Assembly: GCF_019345525.1 (NCBI RefSeq)
Contig: NZ_JAHKRA010000006.1
Span: forward strand, 1-64,000
Direction: 5' to 3'
DNA length: 64,000 nt
Source: Flavobacterium sp. NKUCC04_CG
Lineage (GTDB): Bacteria > Bacteroidota > Bacteroidia > Flavobacteriales > Flavobacteriaceae
Below are positions 5,269 through 14,610 of this stretch, one piece after another (within the stretch, counting starts at the first letter, position 1; each line of letters opens with the position of its first letter). The notes beneath the pieces are model-generated. The model searched no databases. It was given only the letters and a program-made list of their open reading frames with translations, and had not been told where the DNA came from. A program made the translations under genes and the position numbers.

Positions 5269-8200
5269 CTATAACCCTCCATGTTTTAGAACATTTTGTA
5301 ATTGTGCAGGATTCAACTTCCAACCACTCATAAATTGACCCGTTGGACTTGATATTACATTCAACCCTGTATTTGGATTGACATAGTGTATTACAGATTG
5401 ACCTCTGTATGTTCCTTGAATAGTCTGAACACCTGCGGAATTAATATGCTGATTTATAGCAGAACTGAATTTGCCAGCATTTGCTTTATTATAATTTCCA
5501 ATTACTCCAAAGTCGCCTGCGTGTTTAAACTTAGCCTGCAGCTGTTTCGAAGTGTTTAACAAAACGCTACTTCCCCCCTTAGCGACATCTTTGGATTTAC
5601 TAAACGCATTACTAAAATACTTAAACAAACGAGCCCCCCCTTCGATTAATGCTGCATCTCCTAATAAACTTCCGATTGCATGAGTTTTATTCTCATAGGT
5701 TCTTAAGTCCATCTTCTTACCGTCCAAGTAAAATATAGAATTACCATTGTCATCAATCGCCCTGGACATACGTTTATTATTAAGCCCCTCCCAAGCATCT
5801 TCTCCTATCATCGAAGCGGTGTTTTCTGCTTGTTGATAATAAGCCTGCCAATCTGCTTTAGTTTTACAACTATCGCAATCATTTTCAACTCCCTCCTTAC
5901 TCATCCCTGTAGGGTCAGTAAAGTTAATCGGGTTGTTTCCAACGTACGAATACGGTTCCATGGTTTGCTCCGCCAACGGGTCTACGTTGAACCATCGACC
6001 TAAAGCAGCATCGTAATTACGTGCACCATAGTCGTAAAAGTTAAGCCCCAGCTCGTCTTGGAGCTCTTTTGCGTTATACTTATACTTCTCTGCCGCAGGA
6101 TTCGCTTGAGCAACCGCAGGATTATCTCCCTGATGTTGCAGTCCAAACGGATAATAATTGTTTTCGCTTAAAACTTCATCAGCAGTAATCAGTCCGTCGC
6201 CGTTGGTGTCGGAATAACTCAATCGGACGTTTCCGAGATGGTCTTTATATTGGTAAACGTATTTATTGGTTTGCACATTATAATATCCCTCCACCGTTGG
6301 AAAAAACTGTAATTGATTGTTCTCATACTGAAAAGCGCCCAAATAATCGGTTGTTGTTACCGCACCGTTTGTTGGAACAACCTTTTTCTGCAACTTGACA
6401 CCCGCCGCATTGTAAATATAATTAATTTTCCCAGCAGTCATGGTAATTTCTGTCGGCAAATTCAAGTGGTTGTATTTGATTTGAGTAATGCCCTTGTTTT
6501 TGTCAATAATCAGGTTACCAAAGCTGTCATACGCATAATCGTTACCAGTATGGGTTCCCTTTTTAAATCCTTCTGCATTATTTGTAGCATCGGTTACTTT
6601 TTGCAATTGATTGCCGTCGTAAGTGTAGTCCAAATCGTCGATTTCAATAACGTTATTCGCCGTTGTGTTTCCGTTGCGTTTAAGCGTGAGTATATTGCCG
6701 TTTTTATCATAGGTCAGACTTTCATCATATGCACGGGTAATCGGATTAATTGTCTTGGGAAGGCTGTAAAAAGCCGATTTCAAACGATTTAAACCATCAT
6801 AATTGTAATTATAGCTTTTGAGAACACCGTCGTTGCTTCTCCATAGTTGTTCGGCAATATTTCCATTATACATCGCTTTTTGAGTGAGCGAAAGTACTGG
6901 TCCAGAGCCAGGGCTTGAATAAGTATCAAATCTATTATAATTGAGTTTTAACGAAAACAAAGGATTATTACTAGCCTGAACACCGTCTTCATGAACATCA
7001 TTAATTTCCGTAAGCCAACCGCGAATGTTGTACTTAAAACTCACCTTTTGAAGTGGAGGAGTTATTGCAGTACCTCCTAGTCCTCCCACTTCTTTGGAGG
7101 TTAAGACCCTCAAATTATCATAATCATTTTTAGTCAAAACCACCGCTTCTCCATTACCTACTTGATGGGTATGGGAAACGAGTTGCTCAGCATGGTTGTA
7201 GGCGAAATTCTCCTTTATTACCGTTGGCTGGTCCGCACTCGCTTGAGTAGCCGTATGTGTGGTCGTGGTCGATATCGGTAGTCCTCGGAAATTTAGTTGT
7301 AAATCGGTTTGGGTAAAACCGCCCAAATGATTTTTAAGATATGTACGAACCGCTCTGTTTTTAAAATCATACAAGGTATAAGACAGTTCTCCCAAGCTTT
7401 CGTTGGCCGTGGTGATTACTCGATTCCAATTTCCTGTAGGCAAACCTTTCACATTGGTTTTAACTACAACCCCTTCCACCGCAGGCAACTGAGCTAAACT
7501 TGTATCAAAACTGTAATTGTCAAAATAATTAACGCTTAAAATCTGAACCGCTGTTTTTGGAAAACAACGGTTGGTATATTGCATTGCAATACCGGAGATA
7601 GGAAGCTCATCTCTCTCACCTCTAAATTCAAAATCAAAGGCTTGATTTTGCAACTCCGTTTCAAACTGCTTTCGCCCAACAGCAGTAGTAGGTAATCCGG
7701 TATAAAACCCCGAATAAACCACCCGATTAAAAACATCATATTTGGTAAAAAGCCAACCTGTACTCTGGTCGCCAAAAGGACTCAATACCGGCCCAGTTGC
7801 AATTAATCGATCTGCTTTATCGTACACCAAATACTCCCAGTCTTTACCGGGCAACTTCTTGGCAACCATACGATTTTTATAATCGTATTTGTATTGGTAG
7901 CACAGTTTATTTAAAGTTTCTGTATCGGTTTTACCCGCTGCTAAAGGAGGTAAAACATACCGTAGATTACCGAAGTCGTCGTAAACATAATAGGTATAAA
8001 AGAGTACGGTTCCCAAAAGAAAATGTTCCTCATCTACAGGGCCAAAATCAACACCTTTCGAGGCAAATGGACCGATATTAACAGGTTCCATATACCTCGT
8101 TCTTTGAAGCACAACTTGCCCCTGTGCGTCCTTAAATTCTTCGTAAAACCCCTTACTTTCATCTTTAACCGTATTCCAATACAGACTGTTTTTAGCGTGA

Positions 8201-8886
8201 TAACCCGAGTTAACCAAGTTGGTTTCAATTAAACCTGTACTATTATCAACAAAAATACTTTCTGTTGCCGTAAATTTCTTTACTTGATTGGTTGTGTTTA
8301 AAGCGTTTTTATATTCGATATTGCGGTTGTCGGATGCGGCCGAAATTTTCCAATCATTTCCTGGAGCAGCTGATTTTATTACTTGCTTTAAGGGCGACGC
8401 CTCCAAAACCACTTCACTATATGGATTAGTTGTGTTTTGGTATTTGGGAGTGTTGTAAAAATTCAATGTTGCCTGTTCAGCATCGCTAACATAAACGGGA
8501 TTACTCGATCCAAATGCCCCGCCTATCCCACCATTAGGAGGGGCTCGTTGTGTGGAAAATGGCAGAAAGGTTTTTGTTTGTCCTAAGTTGACTTCATAGC
8601 CGATATGGGTAACGATATTGCCTGCGGCGCTGCTACTGCCTGCAATCACCTCTTGTTTGGGGCGGCCCAACCCATCAAAATAAACTACTTTGACTTGGGT
8701 TGGACCAAATCTCGGATTCAGGCTGATCCCTCCAGAAGCCAAGGAGACACGCATACTGTCTACCACTAAAGGCAAACTCGTCGGGTAGAGATATGTTGTG
8801 GTTTTGATGTAGTTTTGATTGATGCTTTGTGCCCAACAACTGGAGATAACTCCTAATAATAATATTAAAAAGTATATTTTTCTCAT
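5269..8886 (-). CDS. Rhs-family polymorphic toxin with colicin D-like C-terminal domain
   Basis: A 1205-residue Sec-exported protein (signal peptide MRKIYFLILLLGVISSCWAQ). The N-terminal ~100 residues match the DUF6443 domain that opens many Bacteroidota RHS proteins (VVYFDGLGRPKQEV). A long YD-repeat body follows. The RHS core (YKDHLGNVRLSYSD, NNYYPFGLQHQ, KELQDELGLNFYDYGARNYD, NVDPLAE) ends with FTDPTGM near residue 993. Residues ~998-1106 form a pre-toxin region; the junction A-K-G-G precedes a 99-residue tip (KFKHAGDFGVIGNYNKANA...FMSGWKLNPAQL) that I read as colicin D-like, which would make it a tRNA-cleaving nuclease. No T9SS sorting domain, PAAR or other delivery domain is present. Last gene but one of the operon; immunity gene follows at once. 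Confidence 0.85.
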   Translation of the reverse strand: MRKIYFLILLLGVISSCWAQSINQNYIKTTTYLYPTSLPLVVDSMRVSLASGGISLNPRFGPTQVKVVYFDGLGRPKQEVIAGSSSAAGNIVTHIGYEVNLGQTKTFLPFSTQRAPPNGGIGGAFGSSNPVYVSDAEQATLNFYNTPKYQNTTNPYSEVVLEASPLKQVIKSAAPGNDWKISAASDNRNIEYKNALNTTNQVKKFTATESIFVDNSTGLIETNLVNSGYHAKNSLYWNTVKDESKGFYEEFKDAQGQVVLQRTRYMEPVNIGPFASKGVDFGPVDEEHFLLGTVLFYTYYVYDDFGNLRYVLPPLAAGKTDTETLNKLCYQYKYDYKNRMVAKKLPGKDWEYLVYDKADRLIATGPVLSPFGDQSTGWLFTKYDVFNRVVYSGFYTGLPTTAVGRKQFETELQNQAFDFEFRGERDELPISGIAMQYTNRCFPKTAVQILSVNYFDNYSFDTSLAQLPAVEGVVVKTNVKGLPTGNWNRVITTANESLGELSYTLYDFKNRAVRTYLKNHLGGFTQTDLQLNFRGLPISTTTTHTATQASADQPTVIKENFAYNHAEQLVSHTHQVGNGEAVVLTKNDYDNLRVLTSKEVGGLGGTAITPPLQKVSFKYNIRGWLTEINDVHEDGVQASNNPLFSLKLNYNRFDTYSSPGSGPVLSLTQKAMYNGNIAEQLWRSNDGVLKSYNYNYDGLNRLKSAFYSLPKTINPITRAYDESLTYDKNGNILTLKRNGNTTANNVIEIDDLDYTYDGNQLQKVTDATNNAEGFKKGTHTGNDYAYDSFGNLIIDKNKGITQIKYNHLNLPTEITMTAGKINYIYNAAGVKLQKKVVPTNGAVTTTDYLGAFQYENNQLQFFPTVEGYYNVQTNKYVYQYKDHLGNVRLSYSDTNGDGLITADEVLSENNYYPFGLQHQGDNPAVAQANPAAEKYKYNAKELQDELGLNFYDYGARNYDAALGRWFNVDPLAEQTMEPYSYVGNNPINFTDPTGMSKEGVENDCDSCKTKADWQAYYQQAENTASMIGEDAWEGLNNKRMSRAIDDNGNSIFYLDGKKMDLRTYENKTHAIGSLLGDAALIEGGARLFKYFSNAFSKSKDVAKGGSSVLLNTSKQLQAKFKHAGDFGVIGNYNKANAGKFSSAINQHINSAGVQTIQGTYRGQSVIHYVNPNTGLNVISSPTGQFMSGWKLNPAQLQNVLKHGGL
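5574..5893 (-). repeat. 320-bp pre-toxin block (parental copy)
   Basis: Counterpart of 4405-4724 inside the full-length Rhs gene; encodes the ~105 residues between RHS core and toxin tip, including a hydrophobic IGSLLGDAALIEGGARLF stretch. Confidence 0.85.
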
Positions 8887-8930
8887 GTTTTTTCTTTTAG
8901 TTAACGGTAAAATAGAAAGTAACTTTTATA

Positions 8931-10508
8931 TTATTTTCTGATGATTTTCACCGAGGCATCACCCTCATCGGTTCGTACTTTTATAAAGTACACCCCTTGT
9001 GGATAGGGAGCCAAATCAACCGCAATCGTCTGATACTCGATACCAGTTTGATAAAGGATCCGCCCTTTGACATCAATCAATTGTAAATCTCCTTTTTTAT
9101 AGTCGAAACCGATAATGACGTTGGTATAACCAGCAGTAGGATTTGGAACAGCCTCAATTTTTAAACGTTCTTCTTCTTTTGATTCTTTTTTTACTTTAAC
9201 AATCCAAAAATCATTTCGTCCCTTTTGCGCCGCTTTGTTTGCATTGGGCTTTCCGTCCGATGTACCGGCAAATACAAATCCGCCATCACGAGTTTGTACG
9301 GTTTTACGCAAAATGTCAATCCCCGTGCTTGATATGGACTTCTGCCACAGTTGTTCTCCGTCCGGATTGATTTGAATACCCATATACTGGTATTTTATTT
9401 TTCCTTTAACCTTACTGATGCCATATCCTCCTAATAGATAATTGCCTTTTTTATCGATTAAGACGCTCGTTAATAAATTCGTTTGGGCCTCGCCATAACT
9501 TTTTTGCCACAACACCGTCGCATTTTGATCTATTTTTAGCAACCAAAAGTCACTGGCCGTATTCGCTGAAACGGTTTTATTTCCAGAAATATCCGAATTC
9601 GAACTACCTCCTATCAAAATATTTCCGTCCTCCAATTCTTGGATTTGGGTAAGTGCATCGTCTTGACTACCTCCGAAAACGCGTTGCCATTTTTCCGCTC
9701 CCTTTCCGTCGAGTTTGATTAACCAAAAGTCACGCATACCAAAACCTGCTGCTCCTTTGTCTGTACTCATAGGGGAATTGGAATTGGCTCCGATTAAGAA
9801 ACCTTTGTCTTGGGTTTCGATGATACTAACCATTTCTTCTTCGTAGCTGCCTCCATAACTTTTTTGCCACAAAAGGTGACCGTGTATATCTAAACGCAAA
9901 ATCCAAAGATCTTTTCCGCCTTGAGTACTGCTTTTTTTATCTCCCGATGCACTAGATTGTGTCGTAGCGCCTATAATATATCCGCCGTCTTGAAGTTGTT
10001 TAACCAAAACCAAATCGTCGTTACCACTACCACCAAAACTGGACTGCCACTCTATCGCTCTAGCCGCATTGAGCTTTACAATCCACAGGTCTTGACCGCC
10101 GTTGGACTCGCTGCTCTTGTCTCCAGATTTTCCAGATGTAGAGGTCATTCCCAAAATAAATCCACCGTCATTGGTGCCGTCTATACTTTTAAGCAAATCG
10201 GTACCGTCTCCACCGAGTCGTAATTGCCATTCTGGGTCGGAATTTTCTTTCATTTTCCACAGCCATGCGTCCATATTACTGATTTTCTCAGCATTTAAAT
10301 CTCCCGTTTTACCAGACAAACTCGATCCAGCCAACAGAAAACCATAGTCGGCTGTCGGTATCATATCAAATAAATATTCCGACTGTTTGCCACCCCATGT
10401 TTTTTCCCAAAGAATTTTTTGTGTAAAGCCGGTATTGCTCCAAAATAAAATCCCTAGTAGCAAGATTTTAACACTGCAATCACTAATTTTGTTTATAGTT
10501 GTACTCAT
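8931..10508 (-). CDS. T9SS-sorted repeat protein (predicted beta-propeller)
   Basis: 525 residues with signal peptide (MSTTINKISDCSVKILLLGILFWSNTGFTQ). The body has about six copies of a ~64-residue repeat: W-x-(K/R)-x-(Y/F/L)GG-x-x-x-(D/E), then DGG(F/Y)-(I/L)-(I/L)G, then S-x-SG-(D/N)K, then DFW(L/I)-(V/L)K(L/I), the pattern of secreted propeller-like proteins in Flavobacteria. Residues ~450-525 are a type A T9SS sorting domain (PNPTAGYTNVII, LIDVKGRILYQ, YPQGVYFIKV, SVKIIRK), so the protein should cross the outer membrane through type IX secretion. The start overlaps the upstream gene by 26 bp. Its place between two RHS proteins suggests a partner in their display or delivery; the role is unproven. 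Confidence 0.85.
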   Translation of the reverse strand: MSTTINKISDCSVKILLLGILFWSNTGFTQKILWEKTWGGKQSEYLFDMIPTADYGFLLAGSSLSGKTGDLNAEKISNMDAWLWKMKENSDPEWQLRLGGDGTDLLKSIDGTNDGGFILGMTSTSGKSGDKSSESNGGQDLWIVKLNAARAIEWQSSFGGSGNDDLVLVKQLQDGGYIIGATTQSSASGDKKSSTQGGKDLWILRLDIHGHLLWQKSYGGSYEEEMVSIIETQDKGFLIGANSNSPMSTDKGAAGFGMRDFWLIKLDGKGAEKWQRVFGGSQDDALTQIQELEDGNILIGGSSNSDISGNKTVSANTASDFWLLKIDQNATVLWQKSYGEAQTNLLTSVLIDKKGNYLLGGYGISKVKGKIKYQYMGIQINPDGEQLWQKSISSTGIDILRKTVQTRDGGFVFAGTSDGKPNANKAAQKGRNDFWIVKVKKESKEEERLKIEAVPNPTAGYTNVIIGFDYKKGDLQLIDVKGRILYQTGIEYQTIAVDLAPYPQGVYFIKVRTDEGDASVKIIRK

Positions 10509-13500
10509 ACTTTATCGTCGTATTGTTATTAGCATCTTCCACTTGTTTTAAACGTCCACTTTCATCGTATTTGTAATATTCTATCAAGCCGCTGGCCGTT
10601 TTTTTATATATTAAACCGAGCATAGGGTCATATAAAAACTTACTTATAAAAGCGCGTTTTAAAAGCGCGTTTTGGTTCATCTTATTTTCTAATAATGACA
10701 TTCTAATGGCATTCGGTTTACTTGAATTTGAGAATCCATTGATATCAGTTGCTCCTAAAGCATTGGAAATGGTTTGATAGGATACGTTTTCAATTTGCCA
10801 AATCGGCAAGGTTTTGTTATACCCGTAGATATAATTAGTGACTAATCCGGTTTTATTCCTAACACTCAATAGGTTACCCTTATCGTCGTATTCTAAAAAT
10901 TCCATTTGCTTTTCCCAAGGACCATTGCGGTGCTGAATCTCTATTGAAGCGGGTTTCCACAATTGGAAATCTGGGGAAATTTGACGAAAATTGGTTTTTA
11001 TCGTTGATGTTCGTACATTATTAAGATACTCTCGTTGTTCAATTACAGGGGCTACCAAATTTCTACTCGTCATATCTGCATAAACACCGCTAAAATCGTA
11101 TGGATATTTGTAGGTGGTTCTATAGGTTTTATCAGCTGTTTTTACCGTTTTTCTAGTAATATTTTTATATTTATCATGGTATTGATAGGTAGTTTCTGAG
11201 TTAATTAAACCTAGGCTATTTCCATTTGGATAGTCTATGATGGTTTCTTTTTTTAGATAAGGAGTATAGGTATATATTTTACTAGCAATATAAGTATAAG
11301 CATGAACAAGCCCTCTCTGCTGAGAAAGCAGGTGGTTATCATATAGATTGATTGTTCTAATATACTCTTCAAATCGTGAACTAGAATCGTTATACTCGTA
11401 TGTATATGCTTTGAGCAAATCCCCTTTTGACTGGTTTGAAGAAGCTTTAGCCTTAAAAAGTGTTTTACTCAAAAGCTGTCCCCTTTCCAAATCCATACTA
11501 ATAAGATCATGCACATTCCAAATTTCCTTATTTCCCAAATACCTTATATCGTTTTCATGATGGGTTGCGTAATCTATATTTATTGAATCATGGAAACCGT
11601 TGTCAAAATTTTTGTATTTGTAAGTAGTAAAACTATGATCAACATCGTCAATTTCTGTTACTTCACTATAGGTTATATGATTTCCTCTTAACCGGCCTGC
11701 TGGATAAATATCGTTAGTACTCCAAGCAAAATACTCAATCCCGCGAAAATTTATTACGTTTGTGTTTCCACTAATAAAATCAAAATAGGTAGGAACATGC
11801 GCTAAGACTCCACTCGATTTTGTATTACCATTTTGATAATTATGTACATAAGCATAACTTTTTGAACTTAGTAATTTGTTGTCAGAATCAAAATTCCGAA
11901 CTCTTTTGATTCTAACCCCACCAGCAATATTATCTGTGCCCTCATAAGGTTCTACTACAAATGCTGCGTTACGACTGTGTACTGTGTTATGACTGGCATT
12001 ATAGTTCTTAGCAATACCACCATACCTGTTTGGCTCGTATTCGAATTTGGTATATCCCCCAGTGGGATAAACAATGTCGGTTAATATTTCCCAAGTATTG
12101 AAACGAGATACTTCCGGTTTTCTACTAGCCGTGTAAGCATTTCTCGCAGTTGCATTATTTTTAAACTCTTGTAGAATTTGGTCAAAACGTTCCTCTGGTA
12201 TATTTTGGATATCGTCCCAATAGCCCAAATAACCACTTTTAGAATTATAGAAACCGTAATCATCTTTATTGTACGTGTGGTAATCTGGAGATTCCGATAC
12301 CGGCATATCATATTTAAAAAAATAGTTCTGTGTTTGTCCAGCTACATCACCGGTATATCCTGTAATTCCCAAACTACTAAGCTTAGCGCGTTCGAAAGAG
12401 CTAGCTTTGTAATTCAAATCAATTGCTTTAAATAATTTTTTCTCTGAATTTAAGATTCTGATACGTTCTATTTTTTTTATAGGTCTTGTCAGTTCATAAA
12501 AAGAAGTTTTCTTAGGATTAACATCCGTCATAACAAATAAGATGTTTTTATCGGCCCTTTCTGCGAGATCGTAATCTGAGCTCCTATCATGTTGCATATT
12601 ATCATAAACCATCCCTGAATATCTATGGTGATTTTCCGATATTTTATAGTCAAACTCTATAGTTTCTTTAGGAGTTACTATAGACGAAAGCAGAGCTGGA
12701 AGTATCATCGTTGCTTGTTCATCATTAATATATCTGGTTTTTTTTTCAAAAAGTTGCAAATCCGGTACATTATTGTCGCCAAGATCAATTTCACCAGTTT
12801 TCAGATGACTATATACACGACTGGAATATATAGGTTGTTGACGGATATAATCGAAAGTAATTCGCTCCCCATTTAAGAAATTAATACTCGTCAAATGCCA
12901 AGTCGTTGGAATTGTTTTTACAGCATTTTTCCAATCTTCATAGGCTGAAGGAACATTCCTTATTGCCGGAGTTAAACTTGGTAAATCATAATTATGCCCC
13001 AGAGTACTCAATTCAATGGCGGTATCATTAGTTCCAAAAACATACACAATGCCATTGCTATCTATTAAAATAAAACTATACACCTCATGGCGATATTCAA
13101 TTCTTGCAGTTTCATTATCAAAAAGAGGCACCGTGATAAGTTTATTTGCAAAGTTTATTTTTACATCGAAATAGACTCCTTCTTTACTTCTAAATTTAGG
13201 TTTATTTTGATGATCGAAATATATTTCTCCAGAAAAGCCATTAAAATTGACCGAATACACCGCTCCTAGTAACGATTTCTCTTTTTTATTATTACTAGAA
13301 GTCATGTCATTTCCTGAGGTACCTCCCAATATCTGGGTTAAGTAACTTTTAGTATTCCAATAGTCATTATTAATCACGTGCTCTTGGTTCACTATGATTG
13401 GACCTGAAGACGGCACATCAATTCTCTTTTTACTTTCCAATAAAGTAATAGTTCCTCCACTGGTCAAATGCCATCCCAAGCCTGTTACTCCGGGTTGTGC

Positions 13501-13773
13501 TTCTACCTTATTTCCCATACCGTTATGATATTTTAGAGTTAGCGGAAACTCGAAATCTCGATGTGAAATCGTATATAGAGGAATCCCTACATCAGCAACA
13601 CCTATAAAATTACTTGGAGGAAAGTCTCCAAAAACCCGAAAACTGGAAGCTGTTGGTGAATTTGGCAGCGTAACAGTTCCATGATTTTGACTCCCATTTA
13701 TAGTTGCATGCAATTGCCCATATAAATGGTTCGTCGTTACCCAAGCTAAAAGCAAAAAATACAGATTTTTCAT
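10483..13773 (-). CDS. large YD/RHS-repeat surface protein
   Basis: 1096 residues from the ATG at 13773, which gives a proper signal peptide (MKNLYFLLLAWVTTNHLYGQ); the longer frame to 13860 would put an odd hydrophobic leader in front. The N-terminal region (VADVGIPLYTISHRDFEFPLTLKYHNGMGNKVE, then VTGLGWHLTSGG) is the domain that opens many Bacteroidota RHS-like proteins. The C-terminal half has YD-type repeats (YDDKGNLLSV, YDESGRLKQVED). It has no RHS core motif, no toxin tip and no sorting domain. First gene of the operon that ends in the Rhs toxin; it may form a shell, adhesin or carrier for that toxin. Function not established. Confidence 0.8.
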   Translation of the reverse strand: MKNLYFLLLAWVTTNHLYGQLHATINGSQNHGTVTLPNSPTASSFRVFGDFPPSNFIGVADVGIPLYTISHRDFEFPLTLKYHNGMGNKVEAQPGVTGLGWHLTSGGTITLLESKKRIDVPSSGPIIVNQEHVINNDYWNTKSYLTQILGGTSGNDMTSSNNKKEKSLLGAVYSVNFNGFSGEIYFDHQNKPKFRSKEGVYFDVKINFANKLITVPLFDNETARIEYRHEVYSFILIDSNGIVYVFGTNDTAIELSTLGHNYDLPSLTPAIRNVPSAYEDWKNAVKTIPTTWHLTSINFLNGERITFDYIRQQPIYSSRVYSHLKTGEIDLGDNNVPDLQLFEKKTRYINDEQATMILPALLSSIVTPKETIEFDYKISENHHRYSGMVYDNMQHDRSSDYDLAERADKNILFVMTDVNPKKTSFYELTRPIKKIERIRILNSEKKLFKAIDLNYKASSFERAKLSSLGITGYTGDVAGQTQNYFFKYDMPVSESPDYHTYNKDDYGFYNSKSGYLGYWDDIQNIPEERFDQILQEFKNNATARNAYTASRKPEVSRFNTWEILTDIVYPTGGYTKFEYEPNRYGGIAKNYNASHNTVHSRNAAFVVEPYEGTDNIAGGVRIKRVRNFDSDNKLLSSKSYAYVHNYQNGNTKSSGVLAHVPTYFDFISGNTNVINFRGIEYFAWSTNDIYPAGRLRGNHITYSEVTEIDDVDHSFTTYKYKNFDNGFHDSINIDYATHHENDIRYLGNKEIWNVHDLISMDLERGQLLSKTLFKAKASSNQSKGDLLKAYTYEYNDSSSRFEEYIRTINLYDNHLLSQQRGLVHAYTYIASKIYTYTPYLKKETIIDYPNGNSLGLINSETTYQYHDKYKNITRKTVKTADKTYRTTYKYPYDFSGVYADMTSRNLVAPVIEQREYLNNVRTSTIKTNFRQISPDFQLWKPASIEIQHRNGPWEKQMEFLEYDDKGNLLSVRNKTGLVTNYIYGYNKTLPIWQIENVSYQTISNALGATDINGFSNSSKPNAIRMSLLENKMNQNALLKRAFISKFLYDPMLGLIYKKTASGLIEYYKYDESGRLKQVEDANNNTTIKYEYNYKQN

Positions 13774-14104
13774 TAACAAAATTTTAAGCCAACGATTTAT
13801 AAATAAAACAATAAAAACAAGTAAGTTGTAAAAATAAATATCATAAAAAATAAATAACACAACATTATAAATTTATTTTTAACTCAAATAACAGAATTAC
13901 AATCATACAACATACTTAAAACCAATGTTCCTAACAATAAACACCCTTTGTTTTACAACTAGATATTAATACTAAAAACCTCTTAAAACTAGCCCTAACA
14001 TTTTAGTACGGAAAACCGTACAAATAGTTCAACAACACATTGGAATCGCCTCTATAAAAACTACCATCCCAATCTGTACTAATGTTTATAAAAACAACCA
14101 TTAC
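13774..14104. other. upstream region of the Rhs operon
   Basis: 331 bp, very AT-rich, no gene. The clear feature is the 16-bp palindrome at 14006-14021. I found no convincing TAnnTTTG -7 box for the operon. Confidence 0.5.
14006..14021. promoter_or_regulatory. perfect palindrome, candidate operator
   Basis: GTACGGAAAACCGTAC: six-base arms around AAAA, 233 bp upstream of the first Rhs-operon gene and 84 bp past the 3' end of ssb. No T-run follows, so it is not a terminator. Shape and place suggest a dimeric regulator site. I found no second copy in the window. Confidence 0.4.
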
Positions 14105-14455
14105 TTAAGAATCCAGTTCCGACTTAGTTCCCAGCAACAGCATTTCAGAAACCACGACCTCAGCAATATATTTCTTAACCCCTTCTTTGGTCTCATAATC
14201 CCGATAGACCAATTTACCTCCAACACAAACTTCCTGTCCTTTTTTGACAAATTTTTCAGCGATTTCCGCCAATTTTCCCCAAGCCACTACTTGGTGCCAT
14301 TGGGTTTGTTCAACGCGTTGACCGTGTTCGTCGTAATAAACCACCGAAGTGGCCAAACTAAAATTAGCGACCTTCTTTCCGCTCTCAAACTCTTTTACTT
14401 CTGGGTCTTTCCCCAATCTTCCTATCAGCCTTACGCTATTTCTTAATGTACTCAT
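14105..14455 (-). CDS. ssb: single-stranded DNA-binding protein, short paralogue
   Basis: 116 residues that match the OB-fold of bacterial SSB: NSVRLIGRLGKDPEVKEF at the start, FSLATS, then QWHQVVAWGKLAEIAEKFVKKGQEVCVGGKLVYRDY and a final strand. It lacks the disordered linker and the acidic D-D-(I/L)-P-F tip that recruits replication proteins. It is therefore probably a second, specialised SSB (often linked to competence, phage or mobile elements) rather than the replicative one. The genome should hold another ssb. Next to the Rhs locus but 330 bp away, so a functional link is not shown. Confidence 0.85.
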   Translation of the reverse strand: MSTLRNSVRLIGRLGKDPEVKEFESGKKVANFSLATSVVYYDEHGQRVEQTQWHQVVAWGKLAEIAEKFVKKGQEVCVGGKLVYRDYETKEGVKKYIAEVVVSEMLLLGTKSELDS

Positions 14456-14537
14456 TTTTTAAAATTTTAGATTAAACTATTTGTTTTTCTCTGTACAAAT
14501 CACTTCTTTTGATTTATAACTATCCTGATAAAAAACG

Positions 14538-14573
14538 TTTACAGTCGAATGTAAATGCTTGTAACCGTTTACA
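14538..14573. promoter_or_regulatory. clustered TTTACA/TGTAAA half-sites
   Basis: Three half-sites, TTTACA 14538-14543, TGTAAA 14550-14555 and TTTACA 14568-14573, form two overlapping inverted repeats just upstream of the GNAT-nitrilase gene. A single TGTAAA-G-TTTACA palindrome occurs again at 31245-31257. Looks like operator sequence for a dimeric regulator. Confidence 0.35.
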
Positions 14574-14610
14574 AATGGATTTTTATGTACCTTTAAAAGA
14601 AAAAAAAGTA

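Noticed and set aside
6313..6792. Plus-strand frame of 159 codons inside the Rhs gene
   Set aside because: Antisense to a clearly coding YD-repeat region; no start or family support.
13774..13860. Longer start for the first RHS-like gene
   Set aside because: Adds a hydrophobic, Phe/Tyr-rich leader in front of a complete signal peptide.
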